DNA of 64,000 nucleotides. Origin: Pseudomonas sp. Bc-h. Its GTDB lineage: Bacteria > Pseudomonadota > Gammaproteobacteria > Pseudomonadales > Pseudomonadaceae. Positions 40,759-50,569 of this stretch are shown piece after piece. Made by a program: the position numbers and the translations under genes. The stretch spans positions 326,751 to 390,750 of the forward strand of contig NZ_MUIN01000009.1 of assembly GCF_002080045.1 (NCBI RefSeq), read 5' to 3'. A model generated the notes under the pieces. It had not been told where the DNA came from. It made no database searches and worked only from the letters and a program-made list of their open reading frames with translations. The stretch's first letter is position 1; each line of letters opens with the position of its first letter.

Positions 40759-42656
40759 GCAATAAGAGTTGGCGCCCCTCCGAAGCGCGGCCATCGCACT
40801 TGATTCACCCAAACGTGTTCGTTCCAACAGCCGAATATCCCTGCAGATTAAAGCTTAGTTTTTCAATTTACTTTGACGGCACACGAAACAGTAAGGAAGA
40901 AGACAAACCAAAGGGATCGCATACCAACATCGCAAAGTTGGCGGATCTGTCGCTTGAAGATCAAGACAACTGCCAATATCGCCTTTATATCCAAGGGGTA
41001 GGCACATGTTTCTCGGAAATAGGCGAACCGGCCCCTCATCCAGACGGCGCCAAAGAGGGGGCGATGGGCGACCGCCGTATACGCTATGCCATGCTGTTCA
41101 TCGTCAATAGGATTGCCCGTGTCACGCATGGCCGCGACCTGGTCTATGAAGATCCCCAATCCATCACCCACGCCGTCAAAAACGACAACCTGATTCCCCG
41201 TTGGCGCGACCAGATCACCTCCATGCTGAAGCCACGCATCGGCGGCCCGAAGATAGATGAAATCACTCTCGATCTGTTCGGCTTTTCCCGCGGGGCCACG
41301 GCCGCGCGTTCGTTCCTCAACCAGTTGCTGATGCACTTCGGCAATAACGACCACACCTTTTGCGGCATACCAGTGCGCGTGCGTTTCATGGGGCTGTTCG
41401 ACACAGTGGCCTCAGTCGGGCTGGCCGACGCCTATCCGCTGCCGGTCGACGGCCATATGCACTGGGGCAAGAAATCCCTGTTGACCATTCCGGCCTGCGT
41501 CGAGCAATGCGTTCACATGGTCGCCGCCCATGAAAATCGCGTGTCGTTTCCGGTGGATCTGGTGCGTGCCGGTGACACTTATTCCGCCAACTGTCTGGAG
41601 ATCGTCTACCCCGGCATGCACGCCGACGTGGGTGGGGGCTATGGCCTTCGGGACCAAGGCAAAGGTACGCAGCTGGCCGATGGCAGCGTACGTCACTTAC
41701 CGGCGGATAAACTGTCGCAGATCCCGTTGAACGACATGTATGAGCGAGCACTGCGAGCAGGTGTGCCATTAAGAAAAATCGATCAGGCACGCCATGGAGA
41801 TTTGTCTGAAGACCTCACCATCAGCCCCCAACTGCAAAACAGCTTCGACGCCTACATGGCCCAACTCAATGCCTTGCAAGGCGGCGCCCCGGTCACCGAG
41901 CACATGCTGGCCCACCGCAGGCTATACCTGGGCTGGCGCAAGCAGGTACTGGCGGACGAGCATTTCAGCCAGTTGTCGTTCGTGCGTCACAGCGCCGATC
42001 AGGAGCGAGTGGACCTGATCGAGGCCAATCGTCAACTGCGCGAACGCGTGGAGGTGTTCAGCAACGATACGCAGCGGCAGCGATTTCTGCAGCGCAATCA
42101 GTACAGTCTCGCTTCGCCCATGGAAAAGGGCTTTCACCTGGAGTGGCGCCACGCCCCTGCCCTGCCTCCCGAGGCGGGGCTGTTCCTCGAACAGTACGTG
42201 CATGACTCTCGCGCCCACTTCGTGCTCACCGATCCGCAAACCGAGGATGAGCACCACGTCCTGCATCAATCGCTGGAACGACAGGACGGCGACTACCAGC
42301 AGGCCATGACAACCTGGCGCACCCAGCAGAAGGCCGATCACCAGGCCGCGCTGGAAGGCAGACACGTGGTGCCCGGCGTCCCGCCCCGGGACCCGCTGGG
42401 CGAACCGGGCCGGGACATGCTGCGCCTCTATCGGACTGGCCAGCCGGCCATATTTACCGACGCCCACCCCGGCTCCAGCGTCGACGGCATGACCGACGGC
42501 CGCGACCTGGTGAATCAGGTTTCGGGGCGCCGCGAAAACTGGAGTTACCTGCGACTGCGCCAGCTGTTCGCCGGCGAGCGCGTGCGCTACATCCTCACTC
42601 CCACGCGCACGGAAGCGCCTGCCCGATCAATCGTTGAAATCAGGAGAAGTGCATGA
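40755..42656 (+). CDS. tle1: Tle1-type (DUF2235) T6SS phospholipase effector
   Basis: A 633-residue alpha/beta-hydrolase. The N-terminal DUF2235 domain shows FSIYFDGTRNS (residues about 36-46), the nucleophile elbow GFSRG with Ser178, FDTVAS with Asp216, and the catalytic His region (AAHENRVSF, His259; GMHADVGGGY, His289). This is the GxSxG pattern of Tle1 phospholipases that attack the membrane of rival cells. The C-terminal 250 residues have no recognised motif. It overlaps the immunity gene upstream and the META gene downstream by four bases. Confidence 0.92.
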   Translation: MSNKSWRPSEARPSHLIHPNVFVPTAEYPCRLKLSFSIYFDGTRNSKEEDKPKGSHTNIAKLADLSLEDQDNCQYRLYIQGVGTCFSEIGEPAPHPDGAKEGAMGDRRIRYAMLFIVNRIARVTHGRDLVYEDPQSITHAVKNDNLIPRWRDQITSMLKPRIGGPKIDEITLDLFGFSRGATAARSFLNQLLMHFGNNDHTFCGIPVRVRFMGLFDTVASVGLADAYPLPVDGHMHWGKKSLLTIPACVEQCVHMVAAHENRVSFPVDLVRAGDTYSANCLEIVYPGMHADVGGGYGLRDQGKGTQLADGSVRHLPADKLSQIPLNDMYERALRAGVPLRKIDQARHGDLSEDLTISPQLQNSFDAYMAQLNALQGGAPVTEHMLAHRRLYLGWRKQVLADEHFSQLSFVRHSADQERVDLIEANRQLRERVEVFSNDTQRQRFLQRNQYSLASPMEKGFHLEWRHAPALPPEAGLFLEQYVHDSRAHFVLTDPQTEDEHHVLHQSLERQDGDYQQAMTTWRTQQKADHQAALEGRHVVPGVPPRDPLGEPGRDMLRLYRTGQPAIFTDAHPGSSVDGMTDGRDLVNQVSGRRENWSYLRLRQLFAGERVRYILTPTRTEAPARSIVEIRRSA

Positions 42657-43141
42657 ACCGCAAAGGATGGCTTTACGGATGTGCAATGTCACTGGCCGCT
42701 GCGCTCATCGGCTGCAAGCAGGAGCAGGCGCCCGAACCCGTGGCGGACAAGGCCAAGCCGCTGCGCACCACGGTCTGGAAACTCGCCCAACTGGACCTTG
42801 GGCAAACACCCTACGCACTCACCGACATCCCGCAAGAGAGTCATGTGGGTTTCGTGATTTTCAACGCTGAAAACGAGACGCTGACTGGCTTCGCCGGTTG
42901 CCAGCAGGTCGATGGCCGGTACCGCGTCGATGGCGGGAACCTGAAGGTGGAAGCGATAACGCTGTCCGGCTCGCGCTGCTACAACCCGCGCTTCGATCAG
43001 GTGGGTGATCGCTTTTCACAGGCCCTGCGCAGTGTGACCACCTACCGCCTGGCCACCGATGACGCGCGACTTGAACTGATGACAGACAGCGTCGTCAGCG
43101 CCGTGTTGCTCTACCGTCAGCCAGAGGAAGGAACCTGGTAA
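42653..43141 (+). CDS. META (HslJ-like) domain lipoprotein
   Basis: A 162-residue lipoprotein. The lipobox is ALIGC with Cys at residue 21, followed by Lys-Gln, compatible with outer-membrane sorting. The body has META-domain features (WKLAQLDLGQTPYAL, ETLTGFAGCQQVDGRYRVDGGNLKV, and two cysteines that could form a disulphide). It lies between the lipase and the Tla3-type gene, with overlaps on both sides (4 bases and 1 base). A role in the effector module, perhaps as an accessory protective protein, is inferred from position only. Confidence 0.78.
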   Translation: MNRKGWLYGCAMSLAAALIGCKQEQAPEPVADKAKPLRTTVWKLAQLDLGQTPYALTDIPQESHVGFVIFNAENETLTGFAGCQQVDGRYRVDGGNLKVEAITLSGSRCYNPRFDQVGDRFSQALRSVTTYRLATDDARLELMTDSVVSAVLLYRQPEEGTW

Positions 43142-44790
43142 TGGACTCTCGAGAAAACAACGCCCGACGCCCGGCGCTCAAAACCGAACGAATGCGGACC
43201 TATCCACCCTTGAACCTGCCGCGAGGCTACCTGCGTGTCGGCGCGCTGCTGGCCGTCTTGTGGGTGGGTCTATGCTTTGCAATGAAGTGGAGACTGGCGA
43301 CTGAAGGTCAGCAGATGCCGGACTTTGTGCTGGACATGGGTCGCGGCGTGATCTGGATAACCATGGGGCTGCTATTCGCGTTTTCGCCGCACACGCTCTG
43401 GAAAATAAAACGTTATGAACGCAAGCGAGACCTTGAGGACCGAGCACATGCGCAGTGGATGATCGACGAGGCGCAGCAGACTTTCGCTCTGGAAATCCAG
43501 GGCATCGGGCTGGGCATGCACGGCACCACACTCGGTGATTTATGGACTTCAATGAGCCCCGGTATTCACGCCGCAGCCGTCGCCCCCACACCGCCGAAGG
43601 ATGATTACAGTCTGCGAGACTGGCTCTACCCTCTTCGCCGAACGGCGTTTCGTGGCGCGGCGGCGCAGGCGGTGACGTTCTGGCCAATTCCGACGTTCGT
43701 CGTGGGTTCATTGCGGGCCGAAGAGCAGCAGGTGAGCGCGGCGTGGACAATCAATGAAGCTCGCAATGCCGCCATGCTGGGACAGCACCTTTTCGTCACG
43801 ACGCACTCCGAACGGGGCAATCAGGTGCAGACGATGATCCAGCATTTGTTCAGGTTCATGGACGAACAGCCGCGCGTTCCGCAGACCCTGATGGTCAGCG
43901 ACGAGGAAGCGGTGTCGGCGCCGGCCCGATCGCAGGTCAGGGCAAACACCTGCGCCTTGCTGCTCGGTCGCGCCGACCGTGGGGCTGCGCTGGCGTCATC
44001 CGCGATCGAAACGCCCAAAGGCGAGGCGTTCATGGGCACAGCGCTCGGCAAGCTCTGGACGTTTTTCTGGAACACCGACACGGCCTACGCCGCGGATTTT
44101 CTCAAGACGCGCGGCGCCCAACACGACGCCACGGCGACCATCCCTCGAACGATGCCCGCCCGCTACTGGCAAGAGCGATTAGCTGAACTGCCGAGAGTCG
44201 GCGACTATGGGGGCACAGGATCATTCGTGCCAAGCCCCTGGTTACCGGTGCGCTGGGCGAGGTTTCAGGTGCAGACCTTCGAGGCTGCGCCGCTGCTGGG
44301 TTATCTGCACCGTCCTGTAACCGTCGCAACCCTGCCGGAGGAAGGCGAGACCGCTGCCGGCATGCACAACATCGCGTTGCTCAAGGATGGATGGATCAAT
44401 GCGCTGAACTCACTGCCGGCTGGCGAACGGCCCGTACGCGTGTTTCATGACAGCTCCCGACACCCTGCCGCCAACGCGACACTGATACGTGCATTGTCCG
44501 AGCCGGGCCATGAGGGCCGAGGCCTGGGCCTGACGCATCCCGATGAGGCTTTCGATATCGGGCAACTCATCGGCGACACAGGTATCGGCAGCACGCTACT
44601 GCTGATCAGTCTGGCGACGGCGGCCAGCCATGAGAGTGGTGGCATCAGCGCGGTCGTGTACATCGGCGACGATCACAGCACGACCTTCCAGATGATTCGC
44701 CCGCCCACGGCTGCACGCAAACAGAAAAATCAACAAAATGAAGCATCTGCCAATCCATTCAGTACCCGCACGGAGAGCGCCCTGCAATGA
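43141..44790 (+). CDS. Tla3-type (DUF2875) T6SS lipase adaptor
   Basis: A 549-residue protein with two hydrophobic segments near the N-terminus (about 32-48 and 69-86) and a large soluble domain. The FALEIQGIGLGMHGTTLGDLW region, RYWQERLAELPRVGDYG and the C-terminal IGDTGIGSTLLLISLATAASHESGG fit the DUF2875/Tla3 family. Tla3 helps load Tle3 onto VgrG in P. aeruginosa. Here the lipase is Tle1-like, and a DUF4123 adaptor is present as well, so two adaptors serve one cluster. Start and stop overlap the flanking genes. Confidence 0.75.
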   Translation: MDSRENNARRPALKTERMRTYPPLNLPRGYLRVGALLAVLWVGLCFAMKWRLATEGQQMPDFVLDMGRGVIWITMGLLFAFSPHTLWKIKRYERKRDLEDRAHAQWMIDEAQQTFALEIQGIGLGMHGTTLGDLWTSMSPGIHAAAVAPTPPKDDYSLRDWLYPLRRTAFRGAAAQAVTFWPIPTFVVGSLRAEEQQVSAAWTINEARNAAMLGQHLFVTTHSERGNQVQTMIQHLFRFMDEQPRVPQTLMVSDEEAVSAPARSQVRANTCALLLGRADRGAALASSAIETPKGEAFMGTALGKLWTFFWNTDTAYAADFLKTRGAQHDATATIPRTMPARYWQERLAELPRVGDYGGTGSFVPSPWLPVRWARFQVQTFEAAPLLGYLHRPVTVATLPEEGETAAGMHNIALLKDGWINALNSLPAGERPVRVFHDSSRHPAANATLIRALSEPGHEGRGLGLTHPDEAFDIGQLIGDTGIGSTLLLISLATAASHESGGISAVVYIGDDHSTTFQMIRPPTAARKQKNQQNEASANPFSTRTESALQ

Positions 44791-45059
44791 AGCATCCGAT
44801 CTGCCTTGGAGACCCCACCACCGGAGGCGGTCGCGTCAGCCGCTGCCAATTGGCGGGTACCCATACGATCCAGGGCGTGCCTGTGGCAGTGCTGGGTGAC
44901 AGCGCCAGCTGCCCTTTGCACCAGGGCGTGTTCACCTTCCGCGAAGGACACCCTGTTCGGAAAATGAATGGCATTCCTGTGGTGCTCGAAGGGCATCGAC
45001 TGACATGTGGGTGCCATGCCATGGCCAGGCATGCGCTGACGGTGAGGTCGACTTTTTAG
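44787..45059 (+). CDS. PAAR-domain protein, T6SS spike tip
   Basis: A 90-residue protein made of a single PAAR domain: PICLGDPTTGGGRVSRCQ at the start, then GDSASCPLHQGVFTFREG, and VVLEGHRLTCGCHAM at the end, where Cys and His residues bind zinc at the tip. It overlaps the Tla3-type gene by four bases and is the last gene of the module. It likely caps the VgrG encoded at 36368. Confidence 0.9.
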   Translation: MKHPICLGDPTTGGGRVSRCQLAGTHTIQGVPVAVLGDSASCPLHQGVFTFREGHPVRKMNGIPVVLEGHRLTCGCHAMARHALTVRSTF

Positions 45060-45322
45060 GACAGTCGGGCTGCGGGGAAGCGTCGCAAGGCTGGCGTGAT
45101 TGGGAGTTCAGTGGAGATGGCGACAGTGCGCAATCACTGAACATGCCTTGGGAGCGTCAACGGTCATGAGAGCGTTGTTCCTCTTACACAGATGGGGCCG
45201 ATTAACCATCCAGTCCGCGAAAGCTGTGCTTAGGCTGGACGTCAGCCATTTGCGATCCATAAACTGTCGGCCATCATGTCGTTACACAACGGATGGCATA
45301 TGTCGGGCAACGGGGACGATTC

Positions 45323-46255
45323 ATGAATCGCAATGAGCTGCGCAAGGCGGATATCAACCTGATGGTGGTGTTCGAAACCTTGATGCAAGAGCGCAATGTC
45401 ACCCGAGCCGCCGAGAAACTGTTTCTTGGCCAACCCACCATCAGCGCCGCGCTGAATCGTCTGCGTGCGCTGTTCAACGACCCGCTGTTCATCCGCGTCG
45501 GCCATCGCATGGAGCCCACGGCGCGGGCCAACGAGATCATCAATCACCTGTCTCCGGCGCTGGACGCGATGTCCGTGGCGTTGAGCCTGACCCGGGATTT
45601 CGACCCCGCCAGCAGTGACATGACATTCCGCATTGGCCTGTCCGATGACGTCGAATATAGCCTGATGCCGCCTTTGCTGCGGGCTATTCGCGAAGAAGCG
45701 CCAGGTATTGTCATGGTCATCCAGCAGGCCAATTACTGGAATATTTCAGAACTGCTGATGTCCGGCGAGATTACAGTCGGCGTATGTCTGACTCGCGAGT
45801 TGCCCGCCAATGCCAAGCGCAAGATGTTGCGCAGCATCAAGCCAATGGTGGTGCGCGCCGATGATTCGCAGGAACCGATCACCCTGGACGAATACTGCTC
45901 GCGGCCTCACGTGGTGGCATCGCACGTTGCCAACATTTCGAGCTTTGCAGATGACTGGCTCGCGGCGCTGGGTCGCAAGCGCAAGGTGGTGCTGTCAGTG
46001 CCGCAATACAGCACGCTGCCGGCCCTGATGGCGGGCACCGATCTGCTGTGCAACCTGCCGGATCACCTGGCATTGGCATTGAACAAGGCGGGAATCTTGC
46101 GAGGAGAGCCGCTGCCATTCATCGCACCCAATCTCGAGCTGTCGATGGTCTGGCTGAGCGTGATGGATACCGACCCTGCGGAACGCTGGTTGCGCAAGCG
46201 GCTGGAGCAGTTCATGGGGGATCACAGCACGATCCCGCCTGTTCCGCTGGGGTAA
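45323..46255 (+). CDS. LysR-family regulator (NodD/LeuO-like subgroup)
   Basis: A 310-residue LysR protein. The helix-turn-helix is in the opening 65 residues (LMVVFETLMQERNVTRAAEKLFLGQPTISAALNRLRALF), followed by the RHMxPT-like GHRMEPTARA linker, typical of the NodD/LeuO subgroup. The C-terminal effector domain begins near residue 92. The start at 45323 has GGGGA upstream. It stands apart from the T6SS island (263 bases) and converges on pstB. The target is unknown; nearby divergent genes that would reveal it are absent. Confidence 0.8.
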   Translation: MNRNELRKADINLMVVFETLMQERNVTRAAEKLFLGQPTISAALNRLRALFNDPLFIRVGHRMEPTARANEIINHLSPALDAMSVALSLTRDFDPASSDMTFRIGLSDDVEYSLMPPLLRAIREEAPGIVMVIQQANYWNISELLMSGEITVGVCLTRELPANAKRKMLRSIKPMVVRADDSQEPITLDEYCSRPHVVASHVANISSFADDWLAALGRKRKVVLSVPQYSTLPALMAGTDLLCNLPDHLALALNKAGILRGEPLPFIAPNLELSMVWLSVMDTDPAERWLRKRLEQFMGDHSTIPPVPLG

Positions 46256-46505
46256 GCCAATCGCTGCCGTCGTGACCTCCGGCGTCTCCCACAGGTTTTT
46301 TAGCGTGTCGAGCTTTCGGGTTTGGCACGAAACCTGTGCAAGTTGCTGGATTCACAGGAACTGCGGCCGACGCTGAACTTGTGGGAGCTGCTGGAGCCGT
46401 GCGACAGCCCGGGCCGCGATCGGACGAAGCGGTGCGCCAGCTACGAATGAATCGGCTGGCACACCTCCAGCGTCTCGGGCGGAACTGCGGTATGCGGGCT
46501 GAGGA

Positions 46506-47284
<779 letters not shown>

Positions 47285-47285
<1 letters not shown>

Positions 47286-48163
47286 CAGGACGCCCTATTG
47301 CGCAAAAGGAGAAGACGGGAACTGAGGCTCAGCACCAGCACGAACAAGGTCAGAATCAAGGCACCGGCCCAAGCCAGGGAATGCCAGTCATCGAACGGGC
47401 TCATCGCGTACTGGAAGATCACCACAGGAACGCTTGCGATTGGTTTGAGAACGTTGCTGCTCCAGAACTGGTTACCGAAGGCAGTAAACAGCAGTGGCGC
47501 GGTTTCACCGGTGATACGCGCCAGTGCCAGCAGGACGCCTGTGACCACGCCCGCCTTGGCGGCACGCAGGACGATCTGCAGGGTCAGCTTCCACTGCGGC
47601 ACACCCAGGGCCAGAGCGGCTTCACGCATGGTCGAGGGTTGCAGTTGCAACATTTCATCGGTGGTGCGGACCACGACCGGAATCACCAGCAAGGCCAGCG
47701 CCAGGGCACCGGCAATGGCCGAGAAACCGACCTGATGGTTGGTCAAGGCGCTGACCGGCAGAATCACAGCGGTATACACGAACAGACCCAGCACGATGGA
47801 CGGCGCCGACAGCAGGATGTCGTTGATGAAGCGAACCGCGTTGCCCAGCTTGGTATGACGAGCGAACTCGGCCAGCCAGATCCCGGCCATCAGGCCGATC
47901 GGCGTGCCGATCACCAGGCCCATGCCCGACATCAGGAAGCTGCCGTAAAAGGCGTTGGCCAGACCACCCTCGGAACCCGGTGGCGGGGTCATTTCGGTGA
48001 ACAGACGCAGGTTCAGCGCCTGGAAGCCGTTGATGATGGTGGTCAGCAGAATCCACACCAGCCACAGCAGGCCGAACACAGTGGCGCCGCAGCTGAGAAC
48101 CATCGCGATCATGTTCTTGAACGCGCGGGCCCGGTACAGGTTTTCGTTGTCGGCCTTACTCAT
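47285..48163 (-). CDS. pstA: Phosphate ABC transporter permease PstA
   Basis: A 292-residue inner-membrane protein with six hydrophobic segments. The docking EAA loop reads MREAALALGVPQWKLTLQIVLRAAKAG. TEMTPPPGSEGGLANAFYGSFLM and the ETAPLLFTAFGNQFW region are PstA-specific. It overlaps pstC by four bases (48160-48163) and pstB by one, so the genes are translationally coupled. Confidence 0.94.
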
Positions 48164-49155
48164 AGACCCTCCTTGCGCGACAGACGGGACAGCATCAGAC
48201 GGGCAATCGCCAGCACGATGAAAGTGACGACAAACAGCAGGAAGCCCAGGGCAATCAGCGACGAACGATGCAGGTCGGTGTAGGCCTCGCTGAATTCGTT
48301 GGCGATCACCGAAGCGATCGAGCTGCTCGGCATCATCAGCGATGCGGAGAACTGGTGTGCGTTACCGAGTACGAAGGTCACCGCCATGGTTTCACCCAGT
48401 GCGCGGCCAAGGCCCAGGAAAATACCGCCGACCACCGCCGAGCGGGTATATGGCAGAACGATGTCCCAGACCACTTCCCAGGTTGTGCCGCCCAGCGCGT
48501 ACGCCGACTCTTTGAGCGCGATAGGCACGCTGCGGAAGACCTCGGTCATCACCGAGGTAATGAACGGGGTGATCATGATCGCCAGCACGATACCGGCGGT
48601 CAGCATGCCGATCCCCAGTGGCGGGCCCTGAAACACCTGACCGATCAAAGGCAGTGCACCCAGGTTGTCGTTGATCCACGGTGCCATGTATTCGGCCATG
48701 AACGGGCCGAACACGAACAGGCCCCACATGCCGTAGATGATCGAAGGAATGCCCGCCAGCAGTTCGACCGCGGAGGCAATCGGCATCCGCAACCACGGCG
48801 GCGCCACTTCAGTCAGAAAAATCGCGATGCCGAAACTCACCGGAACGGCGATCAGCAGCGCGAGAAAGGATGTCACCAGGGTGCCGTAGATCGGGACCAA
48901 CGCGCCGAAGTGGCCGTTGACCGCATCCCATTCAGTACTGGTAAGAAATTCGAAACCAAAGGTCTTGAACGCCAGGGCTCCGCCCCAGAGTGTCGAGCCG
49001 GCGATGCTCGCCAGCAACAGCAGCACCAACAGAGCCGCTCCCAGCATCGTGCGCCGGAACCAGGCGTCGTGTCGGTGATCGCGGGCCGCGCGCTTTTCGC
49101 TCTCGGACGTCGCGTCCGGAATCACAGCGGACATATATTGGGTGTTTTCAGTCAT
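48160..49155 (-). CDS. pstC: Phosphate ABC transporter permease PstC
   Basis: A 331-residue permease with six or seven hydrophobic segments after a 30-residue cytoplasmic start. The EAA loop is KESAYALGGTTWEVVWDIVLPYTRSA, and GALVPIYGTLVTSFLALLIAVPVSF and ELLAGIPSIIYGMWGLFVFGPF are typical for PstC. It follows pstS after 70 bases that carry a strong hairpin, which would allow PstS to be made in excess. Confidence 0.94.
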   Translation of the reverse strand: MTENTQYMSAVIPDATSESEKRAARDHRHDAWFRRTMLGAALLVLLLLASIAGSTLWGGALAFKTFGFEFLTSTEWDAVNGHFGALVPIYGTLVTSFLALLIAVPVSFGIAIFLTEVAPPWLRMPIASAVELLAGIPSIIYGMWGLFVFGPFMAEYMAPWINDNLGALPLIGQVFQGPPLGIGMLTAGIVLAIMITPFITSVMTEVFRSVPIALKESAYALGGTTWEVVWDIVLPYTRSAVVGGIFLGLGRALGETMAVTFVLGNAHQFSASLMMPSSSIASVIANEFSEAYTDLHRSSLIALGFLLFVVTFIVLAIARLMLSRLSRKEGL

Positions 49156-49177
49156 GGTGGGTCCACTCGCAAGGAAA

Positions 49178-49205
49178 CCCTGTCACCGAGCGCTCGATGA
49201 CAGGG
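49178..49205 (-). other. Hairpin between pstS and pstC
   Basis: CCCTGTCA (49178-49185) pairs with TGACAGGG (49198-49205), with further pairing through CGAG/CTCG inside. No T-run follows. Such intercistronic stems stabilise upstream mRNA and lower downstream expression, which suits the need for more PstS than permease. Confidence 0.65.
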
Positions 49206-49225
49206 GTAAGCCGGATAACGTCGAG

Positions 49226-50245
49226 TTACTTGGTGAACTCGGTTTTCCAGTAGTCTTCGATCTTGCTGACCAGCGATTTAGGCAGAGCTACGTATTCCAG
49301 CGACTCAGCCTGAGACTGACCTTTTTCCAGGGACCATTTGAAGAAGTCGAAAGCGGCCGCGCTTTTCTCGGCGTTTTTCGGCTGCTTGTACATGATGATC
49401 CAGGTGGTGGCAGTGATTGGCCATGCAGCATCGCCAGGGGCGTTGGTCATGATCAGGTTGAAGTCTTTGGCGCTTGCCCAGTCGGCAGTGTCGGCAGCCG
49501 CGGCGAAGGCTTTGGCGTCAGGCTTGATGAACTTGCCTGCAGCGTTTTCCAGTTGGGTGTAAGCGATTTTGTTCTGGGTCGCGTAGGAGTACTCGACGTA
49601 ACCGATCGAACCCTTGATCTGTTTTACGTAGGCAGACACGCCTTCGTTACCCTTGCCACCCACACCGACTGGCCACTGAACGGCAGAACCTGTGCCAGGA
49701 CCGGATTTCCAGGCGTCGCTGACTTTGCTCAGGTAGCTGGTGAAGTTGAAGGAGGTACCCGAACCGTCCGAACGGTGAACGACGGTGATAGCGGTTTCAG
49801 GCAGTTTCACGCCCGAGTTCAGCGCAACGATCGCTGGATCGTTCCACTTGGTGATTTTGCCCTGGAAGATGTCAGCCAGAACCTGGCCGCTCAGCTTCAG
49901 GCCGTTGGCTTCGATGCCTTCCAGGTTGACCACTGGAACGATGCCGCCGATCACGCTTGGGAACTGACCCAGGCCTGCGGCTTTCAGGTCGTCTGCGGAC
50001 AGAGGAGCATCGGATGCGCCGAAGTCAACGGTTGCCGCCTTGATCTGAGCGATACCGCCGCCCGAACCGATCGACTGGTAGTTGATGCGATGTGCAGCGT
50101 CCTTGCTGTAGTCCTGCGACCACTTGGAGATAACCGGGAATACGAAACTCGAACCAGCGCCCGTGACGTCAGTAGCGTGTGCCATCCCGGTCAGGCACAT
50201 CGAAGCCAGCAGAAGTGACAGGCGTTTTTTAGTCAGCAGAATCAC
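49226..50245 (-). CDS. pstS: Phosphate ABC transporter substrate-binding protein PstS
   Basis: A 339-residue periplasmic phosphate-binding protein with a signal peptide to about residue 24 (SLLLASMCLTGMAHA-T). The mature start TDVTGAGSSFVFPVISKWSQDY, the SIGSGGGIAQI loop and HRSDGSGTSFNFTSYLSKV contain the phosphate-contacting Ser, Asp and Arg. The start is a GTG (MILLTKKRL) with GAGG 8 bases upstream. It leads pstSCAB. A candidate Pho box lies about 75-90 bases upstream. Confidence 0.95.
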   Translation of the reverse strand: MILLTKKRLSLLLASMCLTGMAHATDVTGAGSSFVFPVISKWSQDYSKDAAHRINYQSIGSGGGIAQIKAATVDFGASDAPLSADDLKAAGLGQFPSVIGGIVPVVNLEGIEANGLKLSGQVLADIFQGKITKWNDPAIVALNSGVKLPETAITVVHRSDGSGTSFNFTSYLSKVSDAWKSGPGTGSAVQWPVGVGGKGNEGVSAYVKQIKGSIGYVEYSYATQNKIAYTQLENAAGKFIKPDAKAFAAAADTADWASAKDFNLIMTNAPGDAAWPITATTWIIMYKQPKNAEKSAAAFDFFKWSLEKGQSQAESLEYVALPKSLVSKIEDYWKTEFTK

Positions 50246-50318
50246 GGCAATACCTCAACAAGAGAGAATGTGTTTGTGGTCACAGTTGAAGACCCGATGC
50301 AGATTTAAAACCCGAAAC

Positions 50319-50336
50319 ATTTCTGTTTGATGACAG
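50319..50336 (-). promoter_or_regulatory. Candidate Pho box upstream of pstS
   Basis: On the minus strand CTGTCATCAAACAGAAAT has a perfect first Pho half-site (CTGTCAT), a four-base spacer and a poor second half-site (CAGAAAT, 4 of 7). Its place ahead of pstS supports PhoB control, but the weak second half lowers confidence. Confidence 0.55.
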
Positions 50337-50400
50337 TCTGGGGACACGCGCCGAAAACGGCGCGGATTTGTAGGTATTTTCCTACACCCTGTAAAAACGA

Positions 50401-50432
50401 AACCCCCGGTTCCATTGGGGAAACCGGGGGTT
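50401..50432 (-). terminator. Strong terminator upstream of pstS
   Basis: AACCCCCGGTT (50401-50411) and AACCGGGGGTT (50422-50432) are perfect 11-bp inverted copies. On the minus strand the stem is followed by TCGTTTTT, giving a good rho-independent terminator for transcription coming from the MFS/acyl-CoA operon. Confidence 0.85.
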
Positions 50433-50479
50433 GTCTAGTTTTCGAGAATTTAATATCAATGGGCCACAATCAGTGACTG

Positions 50480-50503
50480 ACAGCCTTCCTTAGGGCTGTT
50501 TTT
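50480..50503 (+). terminator. Small hairpin with plus-strand T-run
   Basis: ACAGCC (50480-50485) and GGCTGT (50494-50499) pair and run into TTTTT on the plus strand. No plus-strand gene ends here, so it may belong to an unannotated short transcript or be incidental. Confidence 0.45.
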
Positions 50504-50569
50504 CACCTCATTTGTGACAAACACATGGCAGCGAAACCCCGCCGGCCGTGCCTTGCAACGTGTTCGCTG

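Noticed and set aside
46300..46500. REP-like words (GTGGGAGCTGC) downstream of the LysR gene
   Set aside because: Only isolated short matches without a convincing inverted partner, so not listed as a repeat.
47381..49200. Long plus-strand frames opposite pstA and pstC
   Set aside because: Products are rich in Gln, His and Arg with no domain; pstA and pstC are clear on the minus strand.
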